Source: Actinomycetota bacterium (lineage in GTDB: Bacteria > Actinomycetota > Aquicultoria > Aquicultorales > Aquicultoraceae). From it: a stretch of DNA of 43,325 bases. Every line of letters begins with the position of its first letter. Positions within the stretch are counted from its first letter, which is position 1. The position numbers and the translations under genes were made by a program. A model generated the notes under the pieces. It was not told the origin of the DNA. It worked only from the letters and a program-made list of their open reading frames with translations, and made no database searches. The stretch spans positions 81,654-124,978 of the forward strand of contig JAGXSZ010000031.1 in NCBI GenBank assembly GCA_018333515.1, written 5' to 3'. Shown here in pieces: positions 15,731 through 24,064 of this stretch.

Positions 15731-16639
15731 ATGACATTTTGTAAAAAGAGTTTAGTCCTCGTAGCTTTAGTTCTCAGCCTAATCACAGCAACAGCATCCA
15801 TAGCCGCAGCCGAAGGTTATATTGTCCCACAACAAGCCACCAGCACACCATCGGGTCCGCACGGGGGCTACGTATCGACTTCGAATAAATGCAAGGAATG
15901 TCACGCGGTTCATCTCGCGACAGGCTCCTACATGCTGACGAGAGCCAATACGAGAGCCGAAACGTGTAATTTCTGCCATGGGGTTGCGGGCGCGGGTGTC
16001 GGCACTAAAGTTGCCTTGAACGAGGAAGGCCACGGCCTTACCGCGACCCAGAAAAACGCGGAGACTCTTACCGCGCCGGATGACACGATTAACCCGTACA
16101 CCATTCAGACGAGCAAATGGGGCTGTGTCGAATGTCACTCACCGCATGACAACAAGACCGTTAAACTCGCCGGCAACACCTCGACAAAGCTATTGAAGCA
16201 AGACCCAAACCAGGGCAAGACTTATCTGTATTACAACCCCTCTCTCATTAACACGTCGACCAAAGAGACGACACAAACGTTGTCGCACTGGTGCTCAACC
16301 TGCCATAACGCGAACTTCGGCATGCATACCGACGCTAAGCAAGTTCTCATCAGCGGCACGACACAAACGGCTTACGGCCATGATGTCTCGGGCGCAGGCT
16401 ATACCACCGACACCGCCGGCTTTGCCGTCGTCAAGCCGCTTGACGGCATAAACTCCGGGCCGACCTGCAAACAGTGCCACACCGCAACCGGTACCGGCGG
16501 CAAATTCCCGCACTCATCCGAGAGCACCTCGACTACCGGCGATCCGGTTAGTACCCCGGACATGCTGAAGTCGGGCAGCAAGTCGACCGAACTCGACGGT
16601 GTCTGCAACAGCTGCCACAACACAAAATCGCTCCAATAG
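15731..16639 (+). CDS. Secreted hexahaem cytochrome c, candidate filament subunit
   Basis: 302 residues: signal peptide (cleavage near 27, IAAA), then GPHGGY, CKECH (54-58), CNFCH, CVECH, CSTCH, CKQCH and CNSCH. CKECHAVH and CVECHSPH are doubled-CXXCH style sites. Apart from its signal and last residues it aligns along its whole length with the C-terminal 255 residues of the protein at 17822. Small size, six haems and lack of other domains recall filament-forming cytochromes such as OmcS, though sequence kinship cannot be judged by eye. The ribosome site is weak. It ends the module TPR-NHL-cytochrome. Confidence 0.85.
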   Translation: MTFCKKSLVLVALVLSLITATASIAAAEGYIVPQQATSTPSGPHGGYVSTSNKCKECHAVHLATGSYMLTRANTRAETCNFCHGVAGAGVGTKVALNEEGHGLTATQKNAETLTAPDDTINPYTIQTSKWGCVECHSPHDNKTVKLAGNTSTKLLKQDPNQGKTYLYYNPSLINTSTKETTQTLSHWCSTCHNANFGMHTDAKQVLISGTTQTAYGHDVSGAGYTTDTAGFAVVKPLDGINSGPTCKQCHTATGTGGKFPHSSESTSTTGDPVSTPDMLKSGSKSTELDGVCNSCHNTKSLQ

Positions 16640-16711
16640 GCATCTGGGTCATCTTCCCCCGACTTATTATTTGACTGCTACCCCTACCAGCCCTTATTTA
16701 AAACAGCAAAC

Positions 16712-16740
16712 TTGCTTATGTTTCCAGTTTTTGCGATAAT
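16712..16740 (+). promoter_or_regulatory. Promoter ahead of the TPR gene at 16924
   Basis: TTGCTT (16712-16717), 17 bases, GATAAT (16735-16740). It would give a leader of about 175 bases ending in the terminator-like hairpin at 16862. Confidence 0.4.
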
Positions 16741-16861
16741 ATGGAGTAGTAAGATCCGCAATAGCAATAGTGTTTTGGCGGTGATTGTTTGCCGAATAAC
16801 TTAGGCCACGCACAATTCCTTACTTTCAAAAACTATTTGTCGCAGCAACTTAATATCTCGG

Positions 16862-16897
16862 AAAGCCGGCTACGATTTCGCTATCGTCCGGCTTTTA
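16862..16897 (+). terminator. Terminator-like hairpin 27 bases before a start codon (possible attenuator)
   Basis: AAAGCCGG pairs with CCGGCTTT, with an inner CGAT/ATCG helix, followed by TTTAG. It lies downstream of the promoter at 16712 and upstream of AGGAGG and ATG 16924. It could end read-through from the hexahaem gene or, as part of the leader, attenuate the TPR gene. Confidence 0.55.
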
Positions 16898-16923
16898 GTG
16901 TTGGCTACAGGAGGTCTCGATAA

Positions 16924-17640
16924 ATGCCGGCCACGAACGCATCACAAAACTCTAATCATAAGTACCTGTTTATCGCGGCGGCTCTGGTGGTAATAATAGC
17001 CATTGGCGCATATGCGATTATCGGCAACAACGACAAGAACGGTACCGAACAAGCCAAGGTCTCAAAAGAAGAAGCCGCCAAAGCGCGCGAAAAAGGGCTC
17101 GACTTCTATAAGAAGGGAGACTGGGACAGCGCACTCGATGAGTTTGAGAGAGCGGTTGCGGGAAATCCCGGAGACCTCTACGCGCTGATGCAACTCGCCT
17201 ATACTTACGAACGAAAGGGACAGCTCGACGAGGCCTTCCAGCAGTACGAGGCCCTACTTAACCTCGACGCTAAGTCCGCCGATGCTCACTATAATATGGG
17301 TAGGATTCTGGTGCAAAAGAAAGAGCTTGACAAGGCTATTGTGGAGCTTGAGACGGCGGCAAAAATGAACGCCGACTTCACAGCGGTTCGAGCCGACTTA
17401 GCCGAAGCGTACGTGCGGAAAAAGGAGTTTGAAAAAGCCCTTGCCACATATGCGGAGCTGGAAAAGATCATTACCGTCAGCAGCAGTGACAATATCTACC
17501 TGTCGCACATATTCTACGCCAAAGGCGACATTTACAAAAGAATGGGACAGCGAGCAAATGCAAAAGCTATGTTTACCAAGGCCCTTGAGCTGAACGAGAA
17601 CAACAAGGACGCCTCGACAGCGCTTATCGGCCTCAAATAG
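16924..17640 (+). CDS. Membrane-anchored TPR protein
   Basis: 238 residues: polar head, one anchor (about 14-36), a charged helical linker (about 45-60), then TPR repeats (about 62-235; FYKKGDWDSALDEFERAV, LMQLAYTYERKGQLDEAF, AHYNMGRILVQKKELDKAI). AGGAGG nine bases before the ATG gives a firm start. A 180-base gap without a gene separates it from the hexahaem fusion gene at 17822. No propeller gene is present in this module. Likely an extracytoplasmic scaffold for the neighbouring cytochromes. Confidence 0.8.
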   Translation: MPATNASQNSNHKYLFIAAALVVIIAIGAYAIIGNNDKNGTEQAKVSKEEAAKAREKGLDFYKKGDWDSALDEFERAVAGNPGDLYALMQLAYTYERKGQLDEAFQQYEALLNLDAKSADAHYNMGRILVQKKELDKAIVELETAAKMNADFTAVRADLAEAYVRKKEFEKALATYAELEKIITVSSSDNIYLSHIFYAKGDIYKRMGQRANAKAMFTKALELNENNKDASTALIGLK

Positions 17641-17821
17641 CCGGTTTTTCTAGATGGACCCATCAAAAAATGCAAGACCATGTGTGCAAGAAGCAGTACC
17701 CGAGTGTGTTTGTTGCAGTAAGCTTTTAGCAAGTGCGGTTCCCTAATGGTAGTCTAGGTCGTTGCAGAAGTGATGCACAGAGACGAACGCTTCTTTTGCG
17801 CCCATTTGAAGTTTGGGTGGT

Positions 17822-20356
17822 ATGTCTCAATTTTCGTTGCGTAGCAATAGATTATCATACGATTCATTGACAAAAGCAGCCCTGTTTCTGGGGATTGTTT
17901 TGCTTTTGTTGTTTTTTTCGAGCACTGCAAGCGCTTTTGGAGCCACCGAGGAGACCTTGACCGCCAGCAACCTCCCGCCCGCTAATGCCTCGCATCTGCA
18001 AGGTTCTTCGAACGTCATTGGTGACGTTCTTTATCTTTACGCACCTCTCGGTGATGGCATAACAGTCGCAAATATCACCGTTCGCCAGGTCGGCACCGCT
18101 TTGGATTCAGATATATCTTTGCTGAAGCTGATTCGTGACGTCAACGGCAACAGAGTATACGACGTCGGCACTGATACCATCATCGCCTCAACTACGACCG
18201 CTAGCGGTGTCGCCTCTTTCACCGGTATCAATCTGGCAATCTCATCTAATACAACCGAAACGATCTTGGTGGCATTCGACATATCGGGAAGCGCTAGTGT
18301 GGGCGCGAAGATACAAAGTAACCTTATTTACGCGAGTGGCGATATCGTAGTCGTCGCTCCAGATAAAGTTGCGAACTACGGCAACCTATCTGGCGCCACT
18401 TTAACCATTGAGGACAAGCCGGATACGCTTACTGTGGGACAGAGTACGGTCTCCCCGCGCGACGTCATCGTCGACACCGGCGACCAGCTCATGCAGGTGC
18501 TCGAGGTAACCGTCAATGAAGACAAGGCGAAGTTGACCGCGCTCTCGGTGACGAGGATAGGCACGGCGACCGATAGCGATACCGCCTCGGAAGGCGTTAA
18601 GCTGTGGTACGACGCAGACAATAATGGGGCTGTCTCAAACCCGGACTGGCAGCTCTCGACATCAAAGACCTTTAGCGGTGGTCGTGTAACCTTCGATAAT
18701 ATAAAGCTCGCTGAGATAACAACGGCGACGCCCGCGCGCTTGCTGGTAACCTATAACCTCACCGCGAATGCTACCATCGACCGCACCATCGGCGCCTCGA
18801 TAGAATCGAGCGCGAGTGTCGAGGTAGCGCCGCCGGACCTCAAAGCCCTGACAGCGGAGCCTCTGGCCGGCCCGCTGCACACAATCGCGCCGACACCGCC
18901 GACGGCCCCGACCGGGCTGCAAATCACCGCCGGCGCGAACAGCCGGTTCTCGCTCAGTTGGAAGAGCAACCCGGCAAGCGAAAACGTGAAACACTATAGT
19001 GTCTACCGCTCGACGACAAGCGATGGCCTATTCAGCTTGGTGGGCACAACAACTGTTACCCAATACACCGACACGGTGACGGTATCCGGCAGCTATTGGT
19101 ACAGGCTCGCGGCCGTCAACCGAAGCGGCGAGAGCATCAGGAGCGCGGTGGAGACGGCCAAAAACGTTGACCTTACCATCACGCTGGGTTTGGCGGACAC
19201 GACAACGACCATCGAGAGCGCGGATGCGTCCGTCAAGCTCATCATCCCTCCAAGCACGCGCTACGCGAACAAGACGTTTACGATACGAAGCGCCTCGAGG
19301 CCGCCGGGCGTCAAGATGGTAAGCAGGTTCTACTTCGAGTTGGCAACCGATGCCGTAGAGCCGTTCGACCCATCATTGACGCTAATCATGAAATGCATCA
19401 ACCCGGTCGATGAATCGGTCGCCATCTATCACTTCAATGACGCGAACAAGTGGGAAGGCGTAACCGGCGGCACCTACATCTACGACGGTTATCCCGACAA
19501 TTACGACGTCGGCTATACCAACATAACGAAGTTCTCAGGCTACGCTGCGGCAGACTTGGCGTTTGGCGGGTATAACTACCCGCAACAATACACCGCCAAG
19601 CCGAAAGGCCCGCACGGCGGCTACGCCGACACGACCAACAAGTGCAAAGAGTGCCATGCGGTGCATCTCGCAACCGGCAGCTATAAACTGACGAGAGCGA
19701 GTTCGCACGGCGAGACGTGCGCGTTCTGCCACGGTATTGGCGGCACGGCAAGCGTCACCGTCATACTCGATGCCGAAGGTCATGGGCTCTCGCCAAGCGA
19801 ACAAGCCGGCATGATAATCGCGCCCGGCGACACCCATCCGGCTTATACCAAAAACGCCTCGTCGTGGGGTTGCCTGGAGTGCCACTCGGTACACGACAAC
19901 AAAACAGTAAAACTAGCCGGTCTTAGCTCGAACAAACTGCTCAAAGCCGACCCGAACCCCGCCAAGAGCGGTGGTTACAGCTACTACACGCCGGTCGAAG
20001 GTGAAACGACACAGACGGTAAGCCAGTGGTGCTCCGCGTGCCACAACGCTAATTTCGGTGCGAGCAACGACGGGAAACCGGTCCTTAAGGGGTCGGTATC
20101 CGCGACCGTCTTCGGACATGCGTCGTCGAGTCACGGCATGACGACTACACCTGACGGAAGCCCGCGGGTAACGCTTGATGACGGGAAAAACAATGGCCCT
20201 ACCTGCTACGATTGCCATAAGGCAGACGGCAGAACAGGCGTAAACGAATTCCCGCATTCGTCCGGCGCGGCTCCATCGATGCTCAAAGCCGGAAGCAACG
20301 CCTTGCAGTTAGACAATGTCTGCGTCGGATGCCATAGGACTTCTTCCCTGCCCTAA
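17822..20356 (+). CDS. Surface hexahaem cytochrome fused to Ig-like and FnIII domains
   Basis: 844 residues: signal peptide (cleavage near 38, ASA), two related beta-sandwich domains (about 42-195 and 196-350; SDISLLKLIRDVNGN, LWYDADNNGAV), a fibronectin type III domain (about 358-446), a ZU5-like domain (about 450-575; VKLIIPPSTRYANKTFTI), then a hexahaem domain (about 581-844) with CKECH, CAFCH, CLECH, CSACH, CYDCH and CVGCH. That last part is a full-length paralogue of the cytochrome at 15731. ATG 17822 follows GGGTGG. The beta domains probably form a stalk holding the haem domain at the surface, or a cap joining a filament to the cell or a mineral; this is inference. Confidence 0.85.
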   Translation: MSQFSLRSNRLSYDSLTKAALFLGIVLLLLFFSSTASAFGATEETLTASNLPPANASHLQGSSNVIGDVLYLYAPLGDGITVANITVRQVGTALDSDISLLKLIRDVNGNRVYDVGTDTIIASTTTASGVASFTGINLAISSNTTETILVAFDISGSASVGAKIQSNLIYASGDIVVVAPDKVANYGNLSGATLTIEDKPDTLTVGQSTVSPRDVIVDTGDQLMQVLEVTVNEDKAKLTALSVTRIGTATDSDTASEGVKLWYDADNNGAVSNPDWQLSTSKTFSGGRVTFDNIKLAEITTATPARLLVTYNLTANATIDRTIGASIESSASVEVAPPDLKALTAEPLAGPLHTIAPTPPTAPTGLQITAGANSRFSLSWKSNPASENVKHYSVYRSTTSDGLFSLVGTTTVTQYTDTVTVSGSYWYRLAAVNRSGESIRSAVETAKNVDLTITLGLADTTTTIESADASVKLIIPPSTRYANKTFTIRSASRPPGVKMVSRFYFELATDAVEPFDPSLTLIMKCINPVDESVAIYHFNDANKWEGVTGGTYIYDGYPDNYDVGYTNITKFSGYAAADLAFGGYNYPQQYTAKPKGPHGGYADTTNKCKECHAVHLATGSYKLTRASSHGETCAFCHGIGGTASVTVILDAEGHGLSPSEQAGMIIAPGDTHPAYTKNASSWGCLECHSVHDNKTVKLAGLSSNKLLKADPNPAKSGGYSYYTPVEGETTQTVSQWCSACHNANFGASNDGKPVLKGSVSATVFGHASSSHGMTTTPDGSPRVTLDDGKNNGPTCYDCHKADGRTGVNEFPHSSGAAPSMLKAGSNALQLDNVCVGCHRTSSLP

Positions 20357-20441
20357 CCGGACCCGCGATTGGTAATGCGATTCTTCGGTCGTTTTCAACT
20401 CCCTCAGAATGACGGATTGTCGATGTATGTGTGATGGAGTA

Positions 20442-21569
20442 CTAATTCTTCAACGGTTTTGCCTTTTTAATGGGATTTTTGAGGGTATAATCGGTCGTCT
20501 CCTTGTGGCAGATGAGACAAAACTCCTCCGACCGGTGGCAATTTTGGCACGATGCGGCGGATACCTTCGAAGCGGGACCATGCCGCTTTACCCAACCTGT
20601 GCCGTGCGGCGAATCCGCGTGACATTCCCGGCAGTGCGCCGGCTGATGGCACTCCGCGCAGAGTTTCTTGCTCACAAAACCTTCTGTGGCGTGTTTTCCC
20701 GTCTTCCAGTCGTTGGGGTGCGGAATCGGCAGAGTATGGCATTCGAGACATCTCTTGGTCGAATGGCAATTGCCGCAGGTTATCTTGTCCGGCAAACTCG
20801 CCGCCGGATACTCATCCCTCTTGATGCTCGTAGGAATCTCACCGGTACTCAGATGGCAAGTCGCGCATTCGGCCGATGCCTTCTTCTGGTTGTGGCAATC
20901 GACGCACCGGCTCATGCCGAAGTTGTCGAGCTTCCGCTTCTCAACATGGAAGAGAGTTTTGGATGAATGGCAGTCCATGCATTTAAAACCCGCCTCTATC
21001 GGTTCTTTGTGCTCCATCTTGACGATACGTTTAGCCCGAACCCGCAAGAGCACGTCGCTGTGACAGCGCAGGCACGCTTCATTCGATATCGATCCTTCGC
21101 TCACTTCGCCGACCATCTCGGATTTTGCGATCGCCATCTCTACCAGCTGTAACTTCTCGATGAAGACGCCGGAAATACCGGGTTCCTGGTGGCAACCGGC
21201 ACAAGATACTTCTTTATGGACGGTCTTGCTCGCGTTCTTATACGCGGGCTGCATCTCGTGGCAGCTAGCGCAAAACTCCTGTTTCGATGAGTAAAACATC
21301 GCGGCGCCAAGCGTGCCGATGGTAAACAAGCCGGCGAGCGCGCCGGCGATATAGCGAATCCGAATGCTTCGACGTAGCTTTTTCTCCTCCACGTGACGCA
21401 ACGGTTTCTCGCTCGGGTGAACGAAGAATATGGCGATTGTGACGAGGACTATAAAGATGACGAGGATGCCGAGGCCAATTAGGACCGGTATCTCCCTCAT
21501 ATGAAGTTCTGGCTGGCGTACAGCGTCGATCATGCGATCGATTAGGCCGCCGATGACCGGTTCGCTCAT
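20442..21569 (-). CDS. Dodecahaem cytochrome c with two membrane segments
   Basis: 375 residues: membrane segments at about 27-49 and 73-93, CASCH at 100-104, then CAGCH, CLRCH, CMDCH, CVDCH, CATCH, CGNCH, CLECH, CAECH, CRECH, CQNCH and CLICH. Order and spacing match the + strand protein at 9396, whose tenth site is CPCH where this one has CRECH. A Lys-rich tail ends the protein. Its ATG overlaps the stop of the upstream dodecahaem gene (ATGA), so the two are translationally coupled. Proposed role is quinol-linked electron export. Confidence 0.88.
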   Translation of the reverse strand: MSEPVIGGLIDRMIDAVRQPELHMREIPVLIGLGILVIFIVLVTIAIFFVHPSEKPLRHVEEKKLRRSIRIRYIAGALAGLFTIGTLGAAMFYSSKQEFCASCHEMQPAYKNASKTVHKEVSCAGCHQEPGISGVFIEKLQLVEMAIAKSEMVGEVSEGSISNEACLRCHSDVLLRVRAKRIVKMEHKEPIEAGFKCMDCHSSKTLFHVEKRKLDNFGMSRCVDCHNQKKASAECATCHLSTGEIPTSIKRDEYPAASLPDKITCGNCHSTKRCLECHTLPIPHPNDWKTGKHATEGFVSKKLCAECHQPAHCRECHADSPHGTGWVKRHGPASKVSAASCQNCHRSEEFCLICHKETTDYTLKNPIKKAKPLKN

Positions 21570-22645
21570 TCCTTACCCTTCTCGTTATCCGCGTCGCCGC
21601 AACGATGGACATGTTTTTCATGGCACGATTTGCAATCTTTTGCGGAATGGCACGACAGGCACACCTTCTCGCCCACCAATCTCTCTTGCACGACGTGGGT
21701 ATTTATCCACAATGGTCTATGCGGCATCGTAACCTTGTGGCACCCGCGGCAGAGGCTCTCTTCCTTATGGCACATCCGGCAGTCTTCAGGGTTGCGCTTA
21801 GCTTCTTCGCCATGAATATAGGGCCAGCCTTCCGGGTGCGGGACCGCCGAGTGGCAACGCTCGCAATCTTTTTCAAAATGGCACGATTTGCAGATTGAAA
21901 GGCTCCTTGAGCCATGAAGTTTCGGCCAATTCTCATCGTGGTTGATACCCCAGGTCTGGGCGGGCTTCATGCCCAGCCAGACGCTGTCGAGGTGACATGT
22001 CTCACATCGCGCGGACGCCTCCTCGTCATTATGGCAAGAACTGCACTTCTCCATCATCGAAACCTTATTGGCAGCCGGTTTTCGACTGTGGGCCACTCCG
22101 TCGTGACAGTCAACGCAATTAATTCCGGCTTCAATTATCTCCCGGTGGCTCACCATCACTTTGAATTTTGTCTTAACACCGCGCACAACATCATCGTGGC
22201 AACTTAGGCAGTTCTTGTTATCGACGGGCGATTTCATCGAGAGGCGGAAGTCGCCGTTTATATAATTATAAAACATCCTTCCCTGCTCGAGCTTTTGAAT
22301 GGGCAGACTCATGACACTGGCCTTCTTATGACACGCGGAGCAGATAATCCCATTGTGCCGAGATGCCCGCAGCTCCTTGGATGCGGCTTTCATCGGGTGG
22401 CAGGCCTGACAAGCAATGGGATGAGATGTAAGCGACGATACGATGACGAGTACGGCCAGAATGGTCGCGAGAAAAAGGGGTATCGGCAAGCCGTATAGGC
22501 GTTCGATGCCGAACTTGTCGAGCAGGCTCCGAACGACAAAATAGAAGATCGTAAGAAAGACAAAGGCTAAAGCCAGCGACACGATTACGACATCAGCGTC
22601 ACTAAACCTGTCCAATAAGACCTTGATATCCGTAGGCAATGCCAC
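21566..22645 (-). CDS. Dodecahaem cytochrome c with two membrane segments
   Basis: 359 residues: membrane segments at about 19-38 and 54-73, CQACH at 79-83, then CSACH, CLSCH, CVDCH, CSSCH, CETCH, CKSCH, CERCH, CRMCH, CRGCH, CLSCH and CKSCH, and a charged tail. The distal-histidine pattern (VSHRE, AHSRK, KLHGSR, VPHPEG, MPHRPL) resembles that of the protein at 8390. The start is GTG 22645 or TTG 22639; AGGAAG lies just upstream. A TATAAT on the - strand (22669-22664) may be its -10 box, though no clear -35 is seen. First gene of a two-gene operon that mirrors 8390-10577. Confidence 0.87.
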   Translation of the reverse strand: MALPTDIKVLLDRFSDADVVIVSLALAFVFLTIFYFVVRSLLDKFGIERLYGLPIPLFLATILAVLVIVSSLTSHPIACQACHPMKAASKELRASRHNGIICSACHKKASVMSLPIQKLEQGRMFYNYINGDFRLSMKSPVDNKNCLSCHDDVVRGVKTKFKVMVSHREIIEAGINCVDCHDGVAHSRKPAANKVSMMEKCSSCHNDEEASARCETCHLDSVWLGMKPAQTWGINHDENWPKLHGSRSLSICKSCHFEKDCERCHSAVPHPEGWPYIHGEEAKRNPEDCRMCHKEESLCRGCHKVTMPHRPLWINTHVVQERLVGEKVCLSCHSAKDCKSCHEKHVHRCGDADNEKGKE

Positions 22646-22959
22646 TTCCTAAATACCACCAATATTATAAGATTACCTGCTGACCGCCGTATTTGTTAGA
22701 GCGAGGGTCTCGATGTGTAAGGGATGGCGTTGCTATAAACCAGCGGCATCGTGCATATGAATTATATCACAAACCGACTGCCTGCCGCATGCTTTTGGCA
22801 AAGACCTCTCTGTTATAAGACCAACCCGCCATATGTCGTTTGCGGGCGCCGATAAACCTCGTGATTAGCGATAAAATATGAAGTCTGTACGCGGCCATAA
22901 CGCTGTGTATCCCGATTATGTTATTATTAAGCCGAAAGTATCCTCAAGGAGTGAACGAT

Positions 22960-23925
22960 ATTAACAGGCGGCTCTTCGCGACCATCATCTTTCTGATAAC
23001 GCTGCTCGGCACGGCCGGCATCCTCTATTACTCCGTCGCTAACGTGGCGGACAACGAAGACCCGAAACCGGCCCTCAAGAGCAACGCGCCCACCTTTGAT
23101 TCTACTATTGCAGGCAAAAACGAGGCGCAACTTAGCGGTCCGCTAAACCTTGTCTATAGCGACGGCTTGCTATTCATAACAGACACCGAAAACCTACGCC
23201 TTGCCGTATATTCACAGACCGGGTCGTTTAAACGCACGATTGATTTGCGGGCGGAAAACATCGCGATTAAACCTCTCGGGATAACCATAGACGAAAAACG
23301 GCGCCTCTATGTATCGGTTTCGCAAGGCTCCGACAACACTATCCTCGTGTTTGACAGAAGCGGACGTTTCCTCTACCGATTCCCCGAAGACGCCGGGAAC
23401 TCCGGTTCTTATATCACACCCGGAAAAGCGATGGCGCTCTTTGCCCATGGCGACAAACTATATGTGACCGACATAGTCGACCATGACATCAAAGTCTACA
23501 GCTTAGAAGGAGACCTCGTCACCCGGTTCGGCCGACCCGGTTCGGCCAAGGGCGAGTTTTTGTACCCTAACGGCATAGCGGCCGATAATAGCGGAAAAAT
23601 ATTTGTAAGCGACTCGAACAATGCGCGCGTGCAGGTCTTTGCCGCGAACGGCGAGTTCCTCCGCCTCTTCGCGCAGCCCGGCGGCGACGCGCTGGCTTTG
23701 CCGCGGGGTATGGCATTAGACGGCAAAGGAAGGCTCCATATCGTCGACACCCTAAAACATAAAGTCTTTGTCTTCACAAAAGAGGGTCGCTTTCTATATT
23801 CATACGGCAAGTTCGGAACAGACGATGGCGGCTTATCTTACCCGAACGGAATTGCCATAGACACGACGAGCGGCAAGATATATGTGGCGGACAAGACCAA
23901 TAACCGCGTCTCGGTTTGGGAGTAG
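22960..23925 (+). CDS. Membrane-anchored NHL beta-propeller
   Basis: About 321 residues from ATT 22960: one anchor (about 6-27), then NHL blades (GPLNLVYS, KPLGITID, YPNGIAAD, LPRGMALD, YPNGIAID), closing with NNRVSVWE. The frame is open to an ATG at 22918, but that has no ribosome site, while AAGGAG (22946-22951) lies exactly eight bases before ATT 22960 and the anchor begins right after it. It diverges from the dodecahaem pair and precedes a secreted cytochrome. The 270-base divergent gap upstream shows no further gene. Confidence 0.8.
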   Translation: MNRRLFATIIFLITLLGTAGILYYSVANVADNEDPKPALKSNAPTFDSTIAGKNEAQLSGPLNLVYSDGLLFITDTENLRLAVYSQTGSFKRTIDLRAENIAIKPLGITIDEKRRLYVSVSQGSDNTILVFDRSGRFLYRFPEDAGNSGSYITPGKAMALFAHGDKLYVTDIVDHDIKVYSLEGDLVTRFGRPGSAKGEFLYPNGIAADNSGKIFVSDSNNARVQVFAANGEFLRLFAQPGGDALALPRGMALDGKGRLHIVDTLKHKVFVFTKEGRFLYSYGKFGTDDGGLSYPNGIAIDTTSGKIYVADKTNNRVSVWE

Positions 23926-23961
23926 AACTTGGTCTCCCCAGTCGAACTTGCCTCACCTATA

Positions 23962-23990
23962 TTGAGCAAGCCGCCGATAATTGATATATT
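23962..23990 (+). promoter_or_regulatory. Promoter of the Ig-pentahaem gene
   Basis: TTGAGC (23962-23967), 17 bases, TATATT (23985-23990). The transcript would start at a small hairpin, GGAGG (23997-24001) with CCTCC (24009-24013). Confidence 0.5.
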
Positions 23991-24064
23991 AGAGTTGGAG
24001 GTATTTCGCCTCCCTGTAGTGTTTTTGGTCGATTTTTGGCCATTGCAGAAGGAGCTACGTAAGG

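Noticed and set aside
20409-20966. 185-codon open frame on +
   Set aside because: Antisense to the dodecahaem gene at 20442; the haem motifs on the other strand settle the coding strand.
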